Below, piece after piece: positions 53,149 to 62,056 of a DNA stretch of 64,000 nucleotides (position 1 is its first letter; the number at the start of each line of letters is the position of its first letter). Below the pieces are notes generated by a model that saw only the letters and a program-made list of their open reading frames with translations, ran no database searches and was not told where the DNA came from. The stretch comes from Acidobacteriota bacterium. GTDB lineage: Bacteria > Acidobacteriota > Terriglobia > Terriglobales > Acidobacteriaceae. The DNA lies in NCBI GenBank assembly GCA_013289875.1, contig JABCZC010000025.1:1-64000 (forward strand). Direction: 5' to 3'. Both the position numbers and the translations under genes were made by a program.

Positions 53149-54623
53149 GCGGCCTCCTTGCGGAGCGACCACAACTCGAGCTCCGCACCGGTGCGACCCG
53201 GGCTGATTTCGAGCAGCACCCTTTTGGGATACACCCGGACTCTGACGCGAAGCACATCGCTGGCACGATCTTGATTCAGCGCCACGGCCAGCCGCAATAA
53301 CACCACGGCACGCCTGACATGTTCATGCTCTTCCGGAGGAACCTGCCGCATGGTGCGGCCCTCCGGCTCGGGACGACTCTTGCCGATGTAGCGGGCAACG
53401 GCTGAGGTTATGACGCGCTGCGTGGCGTTGAATCCGAAGATTTCAGAGTTGGCAATGATGTACTGCGCGTGCCGGTGGTACCCCTGATAGTTGAGGAACT
53501 TGCCGATGTCCCGCATCATGGCCGCAACCTCAAGCCAGGTCTTGTACTCGGTCGGAAGCTCGTGAACGGCGACCATGTCGTGGAAGAGCTGCGCAGCATG
53601 CTGGCGCACGGGTTCGGCCTGGCGGGGATCGACGCCGTAGCGGCGACAGGTTTCAAGCACTGCCTGCCAGCGGTCGCGTTCATACTGTTGGTGCGCGAAG
53701 GTGCGCGCATCCTGCTCGGCCAGCATCTGGGCAAGAATGCCGTCGCGTAATCCCATGTCGGAATAGCGGAAGCCGGGCAGCGAGAAATGCTCGAGCATCA
53801 GGGAGTAAACCTGCGCGCCCGCGACGATGATTTCAGAACGGCGCGGACCGATCCCGGGAACCGCGCTGCGATCTTCATTCTTCATCTTTGTGAGCTTGTC
53901 GGCGAGACGCCTGATGTCACGAGCCGGCGCTACGTATTCTTTAGCGCGCGCCTTGTGGATGGCTTTGCTGGCCTCCGACAGCGCGGCCGCCGTGCCTGAG
54001 GTCGCAATCACCAGTTGCACACGGTCCGCGCTGACGCGGCGCGTCGCCTTTCTGAGTTCGCGGGCAACGAATTGCTTCATGCGGGCGATCTCTTCCTTCG
54101 CAGGGGGATCACTCTTCAGAAACTCTTCCGTCAGTCGCACGGCGCCCAGCGGGAGGCTGATGGTCTCCTGAAGGCGCTTGCGCACGGAGAGGGAGATCTC
54201 GCAACTTCCACCGCCAACGTCAACGAGCAGGCAGCGTCCGGAAGTGCCGGGCTCATTGTCCATGACTCCGCGGTGAATCAGCCGGGCTTCCTCAAGGCCG
54301 GAGATGATTTCCACTTCCCAGCCCGTCTCGTCCTTCACCCAGGCGAGAAAGGCGCGTCCATTGCGTGCGTCGCGCATGGCAGCGGTAGCCACGGCGCGCA
54401 CCTGGTCGGCTCCATGCGATTGCACCGCCCGGAAGAAGCGCTTGAGCGCGCTCAGCGTGGCGGCCATAGACTCCGGGGAAACCAGACCCGATTCAAATAC
54501 GCTTGCACCCAGCCGCGTAACTTCGCGGTCTTCGTGGATCACGCGCAGGCTGTGCTGCACCACGCGGGCGATCTTCAGTCTGCATGAGTTCGAACCGATG
54601 TCCACTGCCGCAAAGGTCTGCAT
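53100..54623 (-). CDS. ppx: Ppx/GppA-family exopolyphosphatase
   Basis: A 507-residue enzyme that hydrolyses polyphosphate or pppGpp. The N-terminal ASKHA domains are clear (AAVDIGSNSCRLKIA at 5-19, VDVGGGSCEISL near 145), and a C-terminal HD-type domain (about 310-500, with MMRDIGKFLNYQGYHRHAQYII) carries the ligands. ATG 54623 has AAGGA upstream; the frame to 54776 is not used. It lies in the ppk1 locus and is followed on the same strand side by a CHAD gene upstream, so synthesis and breakdown of polyphosphate are encoded together. Confidence 0.93.
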   Translation of the reverse strand: MQTFAAVDIGSNSCRLKIARVVQHSLRVIHEDREVTRLGASVFESGLVSPESMAATLSALKRFFRAVQSHGADQVRAVATAAMRDARNGRAFLAWVKDETGWEVEIISGLEEARLIHRGVMDNEPGTSGRCLLVDVGGGSCEISLSVRKRLQETISLPLGAVRLTEEFLKSDPPAKEEIARMKQFVARELRKATRRVSADRVQLVIATSGTAAALSEASKAIHKARAKEYVAPARDIRRLADKLTKMKNEDRSAVPGIGPRRSEIIVAGAQVYSLMLEHFSLPGFRYSDMGLRDGILAQMLAEQDARTFAHQQYERDRWQAVLETCRRYGVDPRQAEPVRQHAAQLFHDMVAVHELPTEYKTWLEVAAMMRDIGKFLNYQGYHRHAQYIIANSEIFGFNATQRVITSAVARYIGKSRPEPEGRTMRQVPPEEHEHVRRAVVLLRLAVALNQDRASDVLRVRVRVYPKRVLLEISPGRTGAELELWSLRKEAAYFFDVFRRELFVTLA

Positions 54624-54703
54624 TGATTCCTTGGAATGATTTTTTGGCCGTTGAAAGCACGATACACGAGAGAGATTGCGGAAATGTGCAGTCAAAATAC
54701 GGT

Positions 54704-55696
54704 TCAGGAAACTTCGGTGCGCGCCGGAAGACGAGGTCTGATGCGCACAGGCGGACGGGCGCCCAGCGCCTGCCACTCACCCATGAGCCGTCCGCGCATA
54801 CGCTCGGTGATATTCATGGCCAGTGCACAGTGCATGTCGCGCTCTTTTTCGATGAGCGCGGTCAGCTCCAGGCCGTGCGATCCCAAAGCCTCGTTAGCCT
54901 CCTCGGCGAGGACCAGCCAGTCGTGCCAGTCGCCAATCTCGTCCTGCAGTCTCTTCAGCGCCTTGCCGACGGCTCCGGCATGTTCATCCGTGCCGCCTGA
55001 TTCGGCCATGTATCGCGCCTTCTTGGCGCCCTTGCGGAAGTCGTGCAGATTGCCGGCGTCAAGCTGCTGCATCTGGCTGGCAAGGCGGGCGAAGGCTTCC
55101 AGCGCGGTGACCGCGGCGTTGCGCGAAGCTTTGCGGCGCAGCGGACTCTGGCGCATTGCCTCTTCCAGCGAAGCCAACTGCGTCTCCACCTGTGGCGCCC
55201 ACTTCGGCGCAGCCTTCATGAGCGGCCGTGCCTGGTCAGCGCGCGTCTGCTTTAGCCAGGCGTCGAGGTCGTCAGCCTGCTGCTTGACAGGGCCGGACAG
55301 AATCGCCGGAGCATCGCTGGGTTCGATCGCGTTCTCTCCGGGCGCAACGGCTTTCTTCTGTGGCTTGAATTTTTCGAGCAGTTTGCGATGCACATCCAGA
55401 TCGCGCACTGGGGCAGCAGTACGACGGATTCTTTTAAGCAGACGCAGCCAGCGTTCTGCCGTTTTGGGCAGGTCGTCGGGTTGGAGACCCGGTTTTTGCG
55501 GAACACTTTCGCCGAGGGCCGGCTGAGTGCGCTCGCGCAAAATGGTGTCGAGCAGGGCTTCGATGCGGCGCGTGCCGGTACGAATATCGTGCACGGCGTC
55601 GATGGTTGCGTCTTTGGCACACAGCTCCAGATTCTGCTTAAGCGCCGCGGTCAATTGCCGCAGCCGATCGAGTTCAGCATTCACAGCGCGTTTCAC
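54704..55696 (-). CDS. CHAD-domain polyphosphate-binding protein
   Basis: A 330-residue, strongly basic helical protein made of one CHAD domain (about 5-315). Conserved His and basic residues lie in AVHDIRTGTRRIEALLD, RDLDVHRKLL, NLHDFRKGAKKARYMAE and IGDWHDWLVL. CHAD binds inorganic polyphosphate and often targets proteins to granules. It has no CYTH domain, so it is a stand-alone binder. It lies just upstream of the Ppx gene on the same strand (80-bp gap), in a polyphosphate locus. The GTG start is 40 bp from the divergent GT39 gene. Confidence 0.9.
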   Translation of the reverse strand: MKRAVNAELDRLRQLTAALKQNLELCAKDATIDAVHDIRTGTRRIEALLDTILRERTQPALGESVPQKPGLQPDDLPKTAERWLRLLKRIRRTAAPVRDLDVHRKLLEKFKPQKKAVAPGENAIEPSDAPAILSGPVKQQADDLDAWLKQTRADQARPLMKAAPKWAPQVETQLASLEEAMRQSPLRRKASRNAAVTALEAFARLASQMQQLDAGNLHDFRKGAKKARYMAESGGTDEHAGAVGKALKRLQDEIGDWHDWLVLAEEANEALGSHGLELTALIEKERDMHCALAMNITERMRGRLMGEWQALGARPPVRIRPRLPARTEVS

Positions 55697-55736
55697 AGGC
55701 CCGTTTCTCCACTGATATTCTGGCTTTTCAGATCAA

Positions 55737-57740
55737 ATGATTTCGATGATAACCCCCGATCTTCACAAGCAGCTTGAATCCACCGCCGATAAACCTGCGC
55801 TGCTTTCATCTCCTGTCAAGACCTGGTCCTTGCTGCTGCTGGTTTTTCTCGCGGTCCACTTTGCTGCGCTATTTTCCCCCTCGCTGCTGGATGATGCCGA
55901 CGCCACCCACGCCAACGCCGCCCAGCACATGGCCATCAGTGGCGACTGGGTCACGCTTTCGGTCAATGGCATTCGCTACCTCGAGAAGCCTCCGCTGCCC
56001 TACTGGCTGGCCGCAATCGATTATCACCTGTTTGGCTACAACACTTTTGCGACTCACCTGCCTGTGTCGCTGGCGGTTCTTGCCTGCGCCTTTCTGGCCT
56101 GGACATGGTCGCGCAGAGCCTGCGGGGATCGCGCCGCGTTTTATGCAGCCCTGGCCATCCTGACTTCCACCGGCATCTTTCTGTTCACGCGCTTCCTGAT
56201 TCCGGAATCGCTGCTCACTTTCTTTCTCGCTCTCGCGCTTTACGCATTTTTTACAGGATTGGAAGATCGAAAGCCGGGGCGCCTCTACCTTGCATACGCG
56301 GCGCTGGCCGTTGCGGTGCTCGCCAAAGGGCTCGTCGCCCCGGTCTTCTTTATTGCCGCCGTCGTTCCTTACCTTTTCATCACAGGCGAGTGGCGACGCT
56401 GGCGCGAGCTGAGACTCTTCAGCGGTATCCTGCTCTTCCTGGCCATCGCTGCGCCGTGGCACCTACTCGCCGGCCTGCGTAATCCCGATCAGGGAAATCC
56501 CGTTGGCAATATTCCTACACCGGGTCATGTTCATGGCTTCTTCTACTTCTATTTCATGAACGAACACATTCTGCGCTTCCTGGGCAAGCGCTATCCGCAC
56601 GACTACAACAAGCAGCCGTGGTTTGCTTTCTGGCCGGGGCAACTGGTCTGGCTCTTTCCCTGGAGCCTGTTCCTCCCGGCGGCGCTGATTCGCGCCTGGC
56701 GCAATCGCCGCATCTTCGCTTCGGACCTGCGCTACGACTCGACCAATACCATCCAGTTCCTGGACCCGCGTTTGAGCGCACACGCTGCATCGTCCATCGC
56801 CGCGCGCCTGCGCTTCCGCGCCCGCACCGGCCTGCTGCTCTCGATCTTCGCCGCGTTCATTCTGGCCTTCTTTGCCATCTCGACCAACCAGGAGTACTAC
56901 ACCTTCCCCGCTTGGTTTGCGCTGCTGATGCTCATTACCGGATCCCTGGCGACGATCGAGGAGGCTCCCGAGGGCAATGACGGCGGGATCAATGCCTCCA
57001 GAATCAATGCACGGAGCCGGTGGCTGACGGGCGCGCACGCAGTCTTCGCCGTCATCGGCACGATGGTTGCCCTCGCGGTCGGGTACGGCCTCTGGGCATC
57101 GCGGCATCTGCCCTTCGTGCCGGACATCGGAACCCTGCTGGCCCATCGCGGCGTAGGCGATTATGCGCTGGCCACATCGCAGTTCTTCGACCTTACCGGA
57201 GCATCGTTTGCTGCGTTGCGATTGCCCGCGGTCATTGCCGTGATTGCGTTGCTGTTTGGGCCACTGACGGCCTGGGCCCTGCGCCAGCGCAGACATGGAT
57301 TCGAAGCAACCGTCTCCGTCGCTTTCACCGCGGCGATCTTTCTCATCGCAGCACAGATTGCCCTCGTGCGCTTCGAACCGATGCTCTCCTCGCGCGCGAT
57401 TGCTGACACCATCAACCGCATAGCCGGTCCGCAAGATCAGTTGATGCTCTATGGCGACCAGTCCTATGGATCGTCGGTGCTTTTCTATACCCATCGCAGT
57501 GCGCTGCTGGTCAACGGCCGCTCGTCGTCGATGGTCTGGGGCTCCTACTATCCGGATGCTCCCCACATTTTCCTCGAAGATGCCGATCTTCTCGCGATGT
57601 GGGGCACGGGACCTCGCAAATTCCTCTTCGTGCCGGGGGATTTCCACGATCACGTCGAACAACTGTTGAAGGGAAGGCTGTACAAGCTGCAGGAACTGTC
57701 GGACAAGACTCTGTACACCGACCGGCCGCTCGGACAATAG
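55737..57740 (+). CDS. GT39/ArnT-like membrane glycosyltransferase
   Basis: A 667-residue integral membrane enzyme that transfers a sugar from a polyprenyl-phosphate donor. About 12 hydrophobic spans are seen. The first periplasmic loop has DDADATHANAAQHMAISGDW (about 52-71), in the place of the GT39 acidic motif, followed by LEKPPLPYWLAA, the conserved K-P-P motif of ArnT-type enzymes. The large C-terminal periplasmic domain is present. A TATTCT lies 15 bases before the ATG. ArnT-like proteins modify lipid A or glycoproteins; the acceptor here is unknown. Confidence 0.88.
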   Translation: MISMITPDLHKQLESTADKPALLSSPVKTWSLLLLVFLAVHFAALFSPSLLDDADATHANAAQHMAISGDWVTLSVNGIRYLEKPPLPYWLAAIDYHLFGYNTFATHLPVSLAVLACAFLAWTWSRRACGDRAAFYAALAILTSTGIFLFTRFLIPESLLTFFLALALYAFFTGLEDRKPGRLYLAYAALAVAVLAKGLVAPVFFIAAVVPYLFITGEWRRWRELRLFSGILLFLAIAAPWHLLAGLRNPDQGNPVGNIPTPGHVHGFFYFYFMNEHILRFLGKRYPHDYNKQPWFAFWPGQLVWLFPWSLFLPAALIRAWRNRRIFASDLRYDSTNTIQFLDPRLSAHAASSIAARLRFRARTGLLLSIFAAFILAFFAISTNQEYYTFPAWFALLMLITGSLATIEEAPEGNDGGINASRINARSRWLTGAHAVFAVIGTMVALAVGYGLWASRHLPFVPDIGTLLAHRGVGDYALATSQFFDLTGASFAALRLPAVIAVIALLFGPLTAWALRQRRHGFEATVSVAFTAAIFLIAAQIALVRFEPMLSSRAIADTINRIAGPQDQLMLYGDQSYGSSVLFYTHRSALLVNGRSSSMVWGSYYPDAPHIFLEDADLLAMWGTGPRKFLFVPGDFHDHVEQLLKGRLYKLQELSDKTLYTDRPLGQ

Positions 57741-59162
57741 CTACTGCCCGGGTATCACCAGGTATTGCTCCAGCTTTCCATCGGGCATGGTGTAGGTGGT
57801 CACCTGCAGGTGCTGCTTACTGTCAGCCAGCACGACGCTGAAAACCCTGAAGATCATGCCGCCGCGCAATTCCTCTGTGGTCTTCTTTAGCGCGGTTGGT
57901 TTGCCCAATGGACTGAGGCTGGATTGGAAATCTTCGAGTGCCTCCTGGCTGAAGTACGCATTGCAGTTCGGAGTGAAGAGCGCGCGATCGATCTTGCCCT
58001 GCTGAAAGCCGGTGAAGATGTCCAGCGCCTGCTTCTCTGGCTCACTCGAAGCCTGCGTATCGATGCCAAGCACAACTGGGCCAAGACCGCGGGCGATGAT
58101 TGAAGCAGCGCGCGCGGCGTCCTGATTCGTCAGTACCGCAATCGCCGCCTTGTCATCGGGAAAGACGATGTTGTCGGAGACGAAGCCGGAGACTTCGCCG
58201 GAGTGCTCGTAATAGGTGTGCCCCGACGAGTTGCGCACAAAGAGGCCCAGACCATAGTGAGAATCGGTGCCGTCCTTCAGCTTCACTGTGGCAACCATCT
58301 CGTGGTAAGACTTCGGAGCGAGCAGCGACCGGTTCATTACGCTGATATCCCATTGCGCCAGGTCATATGCCGGCATCGCCAACTCGCCCGCGGCAAACAT
58401 CCATCCCTTACCTTCTTTGGGCGCAGGCCGCAGCGGACCCAGCGCATAGCGGATATAGCCGGAGGCATCGGTGTCGCCCAGTCTTTCGGCGTCGGAGTTC
58501 CACACCGATTGCATGTCGAGCGGCTTGAAGACGTTGGCCTGAAGGAATTTCATCAGCGGGATTCCGCTTACTTTCTCGACGATCAGCCCTGCAATGACGT
58601 AATTCGTGTTCGAATACTGCCAACGCGTGCCCGGATCGAAATCGAGAGGCTTCTTCGCCCACACATCGAGAATGTGCTGCGCTGTCGTCGACTCGCGCAT
58701 GGGAGGCATCAGATAGTCCTCCGGCCAGAAGTCCTGGTAGCCAGCCGTGTGCGACAGCAGCATGCGAATCGTCACTTCGTTCGCGCGCGTGAGGTCGGGG
58801 ATGTACTTCGATACAGGGTCGTCGATCGAGAGCTTGCCCTGCTGCTCCAACAGAAGGAGCGCCGCTGCCGTAAATTGCTTCGAGATCGACCCGATCGAAT
58901 ACCGCATCGCCGGCGTCGCAGGAACGGGCGGGTCCAGCTTCGCCTTCCCATAGGCCTGGGTGTACACGATCTTGCCGTGCTGCACGATGGCTACAGACGC
59001 GGAGGGCACGCCTGTCTGGTCGAGCGCCTGCTGCGCGGTGGCGTCAATCCTGCTCCGTAAGTCAGCGGAAATGTCGTTTACGGTGAAGCTGGTTTGTCCG
59101 CGCGCGGCAGCGGAGAGCAGACAGCAACCAAGAGCGAGAAGGCAGGCATAAGTACGTCGCAT
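57741..59162 (-). CDS. Exported beta-lactamase-family serine hydrolase (class C-like)
   Basis: A 473-residue protein with signal peptide (1-22, ending ARG). The class C/esterase motif SxxK is S92-I-S-K95 (GSISKQFTA) and the second motif is YSN in QYSNTNY (about 180). A C-terminal lipocalin-like extra domain (about 370-470) is present, as in many uncharacterised esterase/peptidase members. Beta-lactam resistance is not implied. It ends one base after the GT39 stop, and starts from ATG 59162 without a good ribosome-binding site; TGCTACGCT lies 11 bases upstream. Confidence 0.88.
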   Translation of the reverse strand: MRRTYACLLALGCCLLSAAARGQTSFTVNDISADLRSRIDATAQQALDQTGVPSASVAIVQHGKIVYTQAYGKAKLDPPVPATPAMRYSIGSISKQFTAAALLLLEQQGKLSIDDPVSKYIPDLTRANEVTIRMLLSHTAGYQDFWPEDYLMPPMRESTTAQHILDVWAKKPLDFDPGTRWQYSNTNYVIAGLIVEKVSGIPLMKFLQANVFKPLDMQSVWNSDAERLGDTDASGYIRYALGPLRPAPKEGKGWMFAAGELAMPAYDLAQWDISVMNRSLLAPKSYHEMVATVKLKDGTDSHYGLGLFVRNSSGHTYYEHSGEVSGFVSDNIVFPDDKAAIAVLTNQDAARAASIIARGLGPVVLGIDTQASSEPEKQALDIFTGFQQGKIDRALFTPNCNAYFSQEALEDFQSSLSPLGKPTALKKTTEELRGGMIFRVFSVVLADSKQHLQVTTYTMPDGKLEQYLVIPGQ

Positions 59163-59286
59163 ATCGAAAGGCCAGCGTAGCAGGATGGCCGCCTTCGGGC
59201 CAAGGTCACGGTATTCAGCAGCCAAATGCGGGGACATTGATTTAACATACGTCCCGTTATTCTCTGCCCGTTTTTCTTTCATCGCC

Positions 59287-61038
59287 ATGTACAAACCATT
59301 CTTCTCAAGACGACTCGTTTCCGATGCTTTTGTGTGGGCGGCGACGCTTACTCTCTGCTCCGCAGTATCGCTCGCCCAGACCGGAGCTGCCGCCTCGCAT
59401 CAGCTATCTCCAAAAGCTGAACAGGGACAGCCCATCGAGGCGTACATTCACGCCGCATGGGATGAACTCTCGCGATCGATGGACGACTGCAAGTCTGTGG
59501 CAGATCCAAAGCTCGCCACGGTTCCGATTCTCTATCTGCCGAAGGATGTGGCCGAACCGCTGGAAATCGCCGCGCTGGAAAAGTCATGCAAGGTGAAGGT
59601 CGACCGCCTTCCCCGACGCATCGAGCAACTCGGCGAGGTAAGGCCATCGGAGATTGCCCACTCGGGACTCCTGTATCTGCCCAACAAGTACGTCGTCCCG
59701 GGAGGCCGCTTCAATGAGATGTATGGCTGGGACAGCTATTTCATCATCCTCGGATTGATCCAGGACGGGCGCGACGAACTCGCGAAAGGGATGGTCGAGA
59801 ATTTCTTCTACGAGATCGAACACTATGGCGGAATCCTGAACGCAAACCGCACTTACTACTTCACCCGTTCGCAGCCTCCTTTTCTTTCCTCGATGATCCG
59901 CGCTGTCTACGACGCGGAATCTTCCGCCGGACACAAAGATCGCGCAGCGGCCTGGCTCCCTCGCGCCTACGGATATGCTTCGCGCGATCACGCGCTATGG
60001 CTGAGCGACTTTCACAAGGCGGGCGACACGGGCCTGGCGCGCTACTTCGACCTGGGCGAAGGGCCCGTGGAAGAGATGGCCGACGACAGTACCTACTATC
60101 CCGATGTCATTCGCTGGCTGCTCGGGCATCCCGAGGTAAAAACCGATTTTCTGGTGAATGGACCGGACAACCCGGATGCCGCAGCACAGGTCGAGTTGGC
60201 TAAGACCAGTTGCGATCCGCACATTTCCTACGTATGCGCGCACGCGCATGTCGATGGGCACTGGCTGAGCCACGACTTCTACGAAGGCGATCGGGCGATG
60301 CGCGAATCCGGCTTCGATCCGGCTTTCCGCTACGGCCCCTTCAGCGGCTGGACTCATCACAACGCGCCTTCCGGCCTGAACTCGCTGCTCTATAAATATG
60401 AGCGCGATCTCGCGTGGATGGCAGAGCAACTGGGCAAGCCGGGCGAAGCAAAACACTGGAACCAACTGGCCGACCGGCGTCGCGCTGCGATCAATAAGTA
60501 TCTGTGGAACCCGCAAAGGGGCATGTATTACGACTACGACTTCGTGGCGGGCAAGCAATCGACCTACGATTACCTCACGACCTTCTATCCTCTATGGGCT
60601 GGCGCCGCCGACTTGCAACAGGCCACGGCTGTCGAAGCGAACCTCAAGGTATTCGAACGCGCCGGAGGCGCAGCCATGAGCCCCTATGAAACGGGAGTGC
60701 AGTGGGATCTCCCATATGGCTGGGCGCCGGTTACCTGGCTCACCGTCGAGGGCCTCACGAAAAGCGGTGACACGAAAGACGCGGTCCGGATCTCCGAAAA
60801 ATTCCGGGAAATGGTGAAGCAGAATTACGCGTGCGACCTCAGCATCCGCGAGAAATACAACGTCATCACGGCATCGACCGAGGTCAACGTCGCCAGCGGA
60901 TACAAGATGAATGTCATCGGCTTCGGCTGGACGAACGCCGCCTATTTGAAGATGGGAGCTTTGATCAAAAATTCGGGAGAGCCGGTCCAGCCCGTCGAGA
61001 TTCCGCGCCGCGATTGCACAATGCCGGCAAGTCAGTAA
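59287..61038 (+). CDS. treA: Exported trehalase, GH37
   Basis: A 583-residue alpha,alpha-trehalase with a signal peptide (about 1-30, ending SLAQ), so it hydrolyses trehalose to glucose in the periplasm. Both GH37 signatures are intact: PGGRFNEMYGWDSYF (138-152) and QWDLPYGWAP (about 475). Catalytic Asp and Glu are expected in the ESGFDPAFRY region and near the C-terminal EKYNV motif. ATG 59287 is chosen because it precedes the signal peptide; a longer frame starts at 59185. It shares a 124-bp gap with the divergent hydrolase gene. Confidence 0.93.
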   Translation: MYKPFFSRRLVSDAFVWAATLTLCSAVSLAQTGAAASHQLSPKAEQGQPIEAYIHAAWDELSRSMDDCKSVADPKLATVPILYLPKDVAEPLEIAALEKSCKVKVDRLPRRIEQLGEVRPSEIAHSGLLYLPNKYVVPGGRFNEMYGWDSYFIILGLIQDGRDELAKGMVENFFYEIEHYGGILNANRTYYFTRSQPPFLSSMIRAVYDAESSAGHKDRAAAWLPRAYGYASRDHALWLSDFHKAGDTGLARYFDLGEGPVEEMADDSTYYPDVIRWLLGHPEVKTDFLVNGPDNPDAAAQVELAKTSCDPHISYVCAHAHVDGHWLSHDFYEGDRAMRESGFDPAFRYGPFSGWTHHNAPSGLNSLLYKYERDLAWMAEQLGKPGEAKHWNQLADRRRAAINKYLWNPQRGMYYDYDFVAGKQSTYDYLTTFYPLWAGAADLQQATAVEANLKVFERAGGAAMSPYETGVQWDLPYGWAPVTWLTVEGLTKSGDTKDAVRISEKFREMVKQNYACDLSIREKYNVITASTEVNVASGYKMNVIGFGWTNAAYLKMGALIKNSGEPVQPVEIPRRDCTMPASQ

Positions 61039-61088
61039 GATCTCCGGAGGCTAATCGCTAATCCCTAATGGCGAATGGCTGGTTCTGC

Positions 61089-61094
61089 TATTCT
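61089..61094 (+). promoter_or_regulatory. Extended -10 upstream of the M28-like gene
   Basis: TG at 61086-61087, then C and TATTCT at 61089-61094, lie 20 bases before ATG 61115. The predicted leader is about 14 bases with no Shine-Dalgarno site. Confidence 0.4.
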
Positions 61095-61114
61095 GCCCCC
61101 ACCGGCAAATTCCA

Positions 61115-61993
61115 ATGCGTGTTCTGGCCAACTTTTTCATCCTCTTGCTCCCGGCCTTTGCCTCGGACACTAACCAGCCGCCGAAAATCATCTTTTGGAA
61201 CATGCAGCGGCATTCCGTGGATATGCTCGTGCATAACGTTCCGCGACGTGATGCGGACCGCCTCTCCCAGCTCAAACAAACCTTCTACGATCTCGAATGC
61301 AAGGGAGACAACCTGCGCGAGCGGCCTGCCGGCGAAGGCACCAACCTCGTCTGCACCTTGCCTGGAGTCGCACCCCAAGGCACGAAGCTCGAGACTATCG
61401 TCCTCACAGCTCACTACGAGCATGAAGGCGCAGGCATGAGCGCTGTCGATAACTGGAGCGGCGCGATGATGCTTCCGTTTCTCTACCACGCCCTGTCGGC
61501 CGTCCCCCGGCGCCACACTTTTGTGTTTGCGGAAGTCGATGGCGAGACCGGTTCCAAGGCTCTGCTCCAGTCGCTGCACGGAGCGAGGGCGGTCATTGCC
61601 TTTGAAGCGCTCGGCCTCGGACCACCGTGCTTCTATATTCAACCCAGCGGATCGGTGCCCAGCTATACCGAGGCTATATTGAAGGCCGCGCTCCTTCGCG
61701 CTGCCGATGAGGTCGGAAAACCCGAGCCCGAAGCATCGATTCCCGGCTCATGGTTCAGGATCGACGTTACCCGGCAATATCGCTACGCCGGCATCGCCGC
61801 CATCCTGCTTCACTCCGTCTCCAAGGCGACCAAACATCTGCCTGGTTCCGTGGACGACACGCCTGAAAAGATCGACAGCGACGCCTACTTCGGCTCCTAC
61901 AACCTGCTCTGTTACTACGTGGTGGGGCTCGATCAGTTTCCTTCGCAACCATTAGCGCCTGACCAGCGCACTGGAGGCGGAAGACACAGATGA
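61115..61993 (+). CDS. M28-family-like metallopeptidase
   Basis: A 292-residue protein of the M28 aminopeptidase fold. The N-terminus (about 1-17) is a likely signal peptide. Metal-binding candidates are H and D in LTAHYEHEGAGMSAVDNWSGAMM (about 108-130) and the Glu pair in FAEVDGETGS; the usual HxD motif is altered to HYEH, so activity is uncertain. The family also includes glutaminyl cyclases. It lies between trehalase and an asparaginase-like gene on the same strand. Confidence 0.75.
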   Translation: MRVLANFFILLLPAFASDTNQPPKIIFWNMQRHSVDMLVHNVPRRDADRLSQLKQTFYDLECKGDNLRERPAGEGTNLVCTLPGVAPQGTKLETIVLTAHYEHEGAGMSAVDNWSGAMMLPFLYHALSAVPRRHTFVFAEVDGETGSKALLQSLHGARAVIAFEALGLGPPCFYIQPSGSVPSYTEAILKAALLRAADEVGKPEPEASIPGSWFRIDVTRQYRYAGIAAILLHSVSKATKHLPGSVDDTPEKIDSDAYFGSYNLLCYYVVGLDQFPSQPLAPDQRTGGGRHR

Positions 61994-62040
61994 AGTCCTC
62001 ACGGTTTCTTCAACCTTCCGCGTATCGTCAACTCCCCCTT

Positions 62041-62049
62041 TGCTAAGAT
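62041..62049 (+). promoter_or_regulatory. Extended -10 seven bases before the asparaginase-like start
   Basis: TG, C and TAAGAT (62044-62049) end seven bases before ATG 62057. There is no ribosome-binding site; a leaderless transcript is predicted. Confidence 0.5.
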
Positions 62050-62056
62050 CGCGAGC

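Noticed and set aside
56463-57737. 424-residue minus-strand frame opposite the GT39 gene
   Set aside because: The plus strand encodes regular membrane spans and the KPP motif; the antisense frame is low-complexity and charged.
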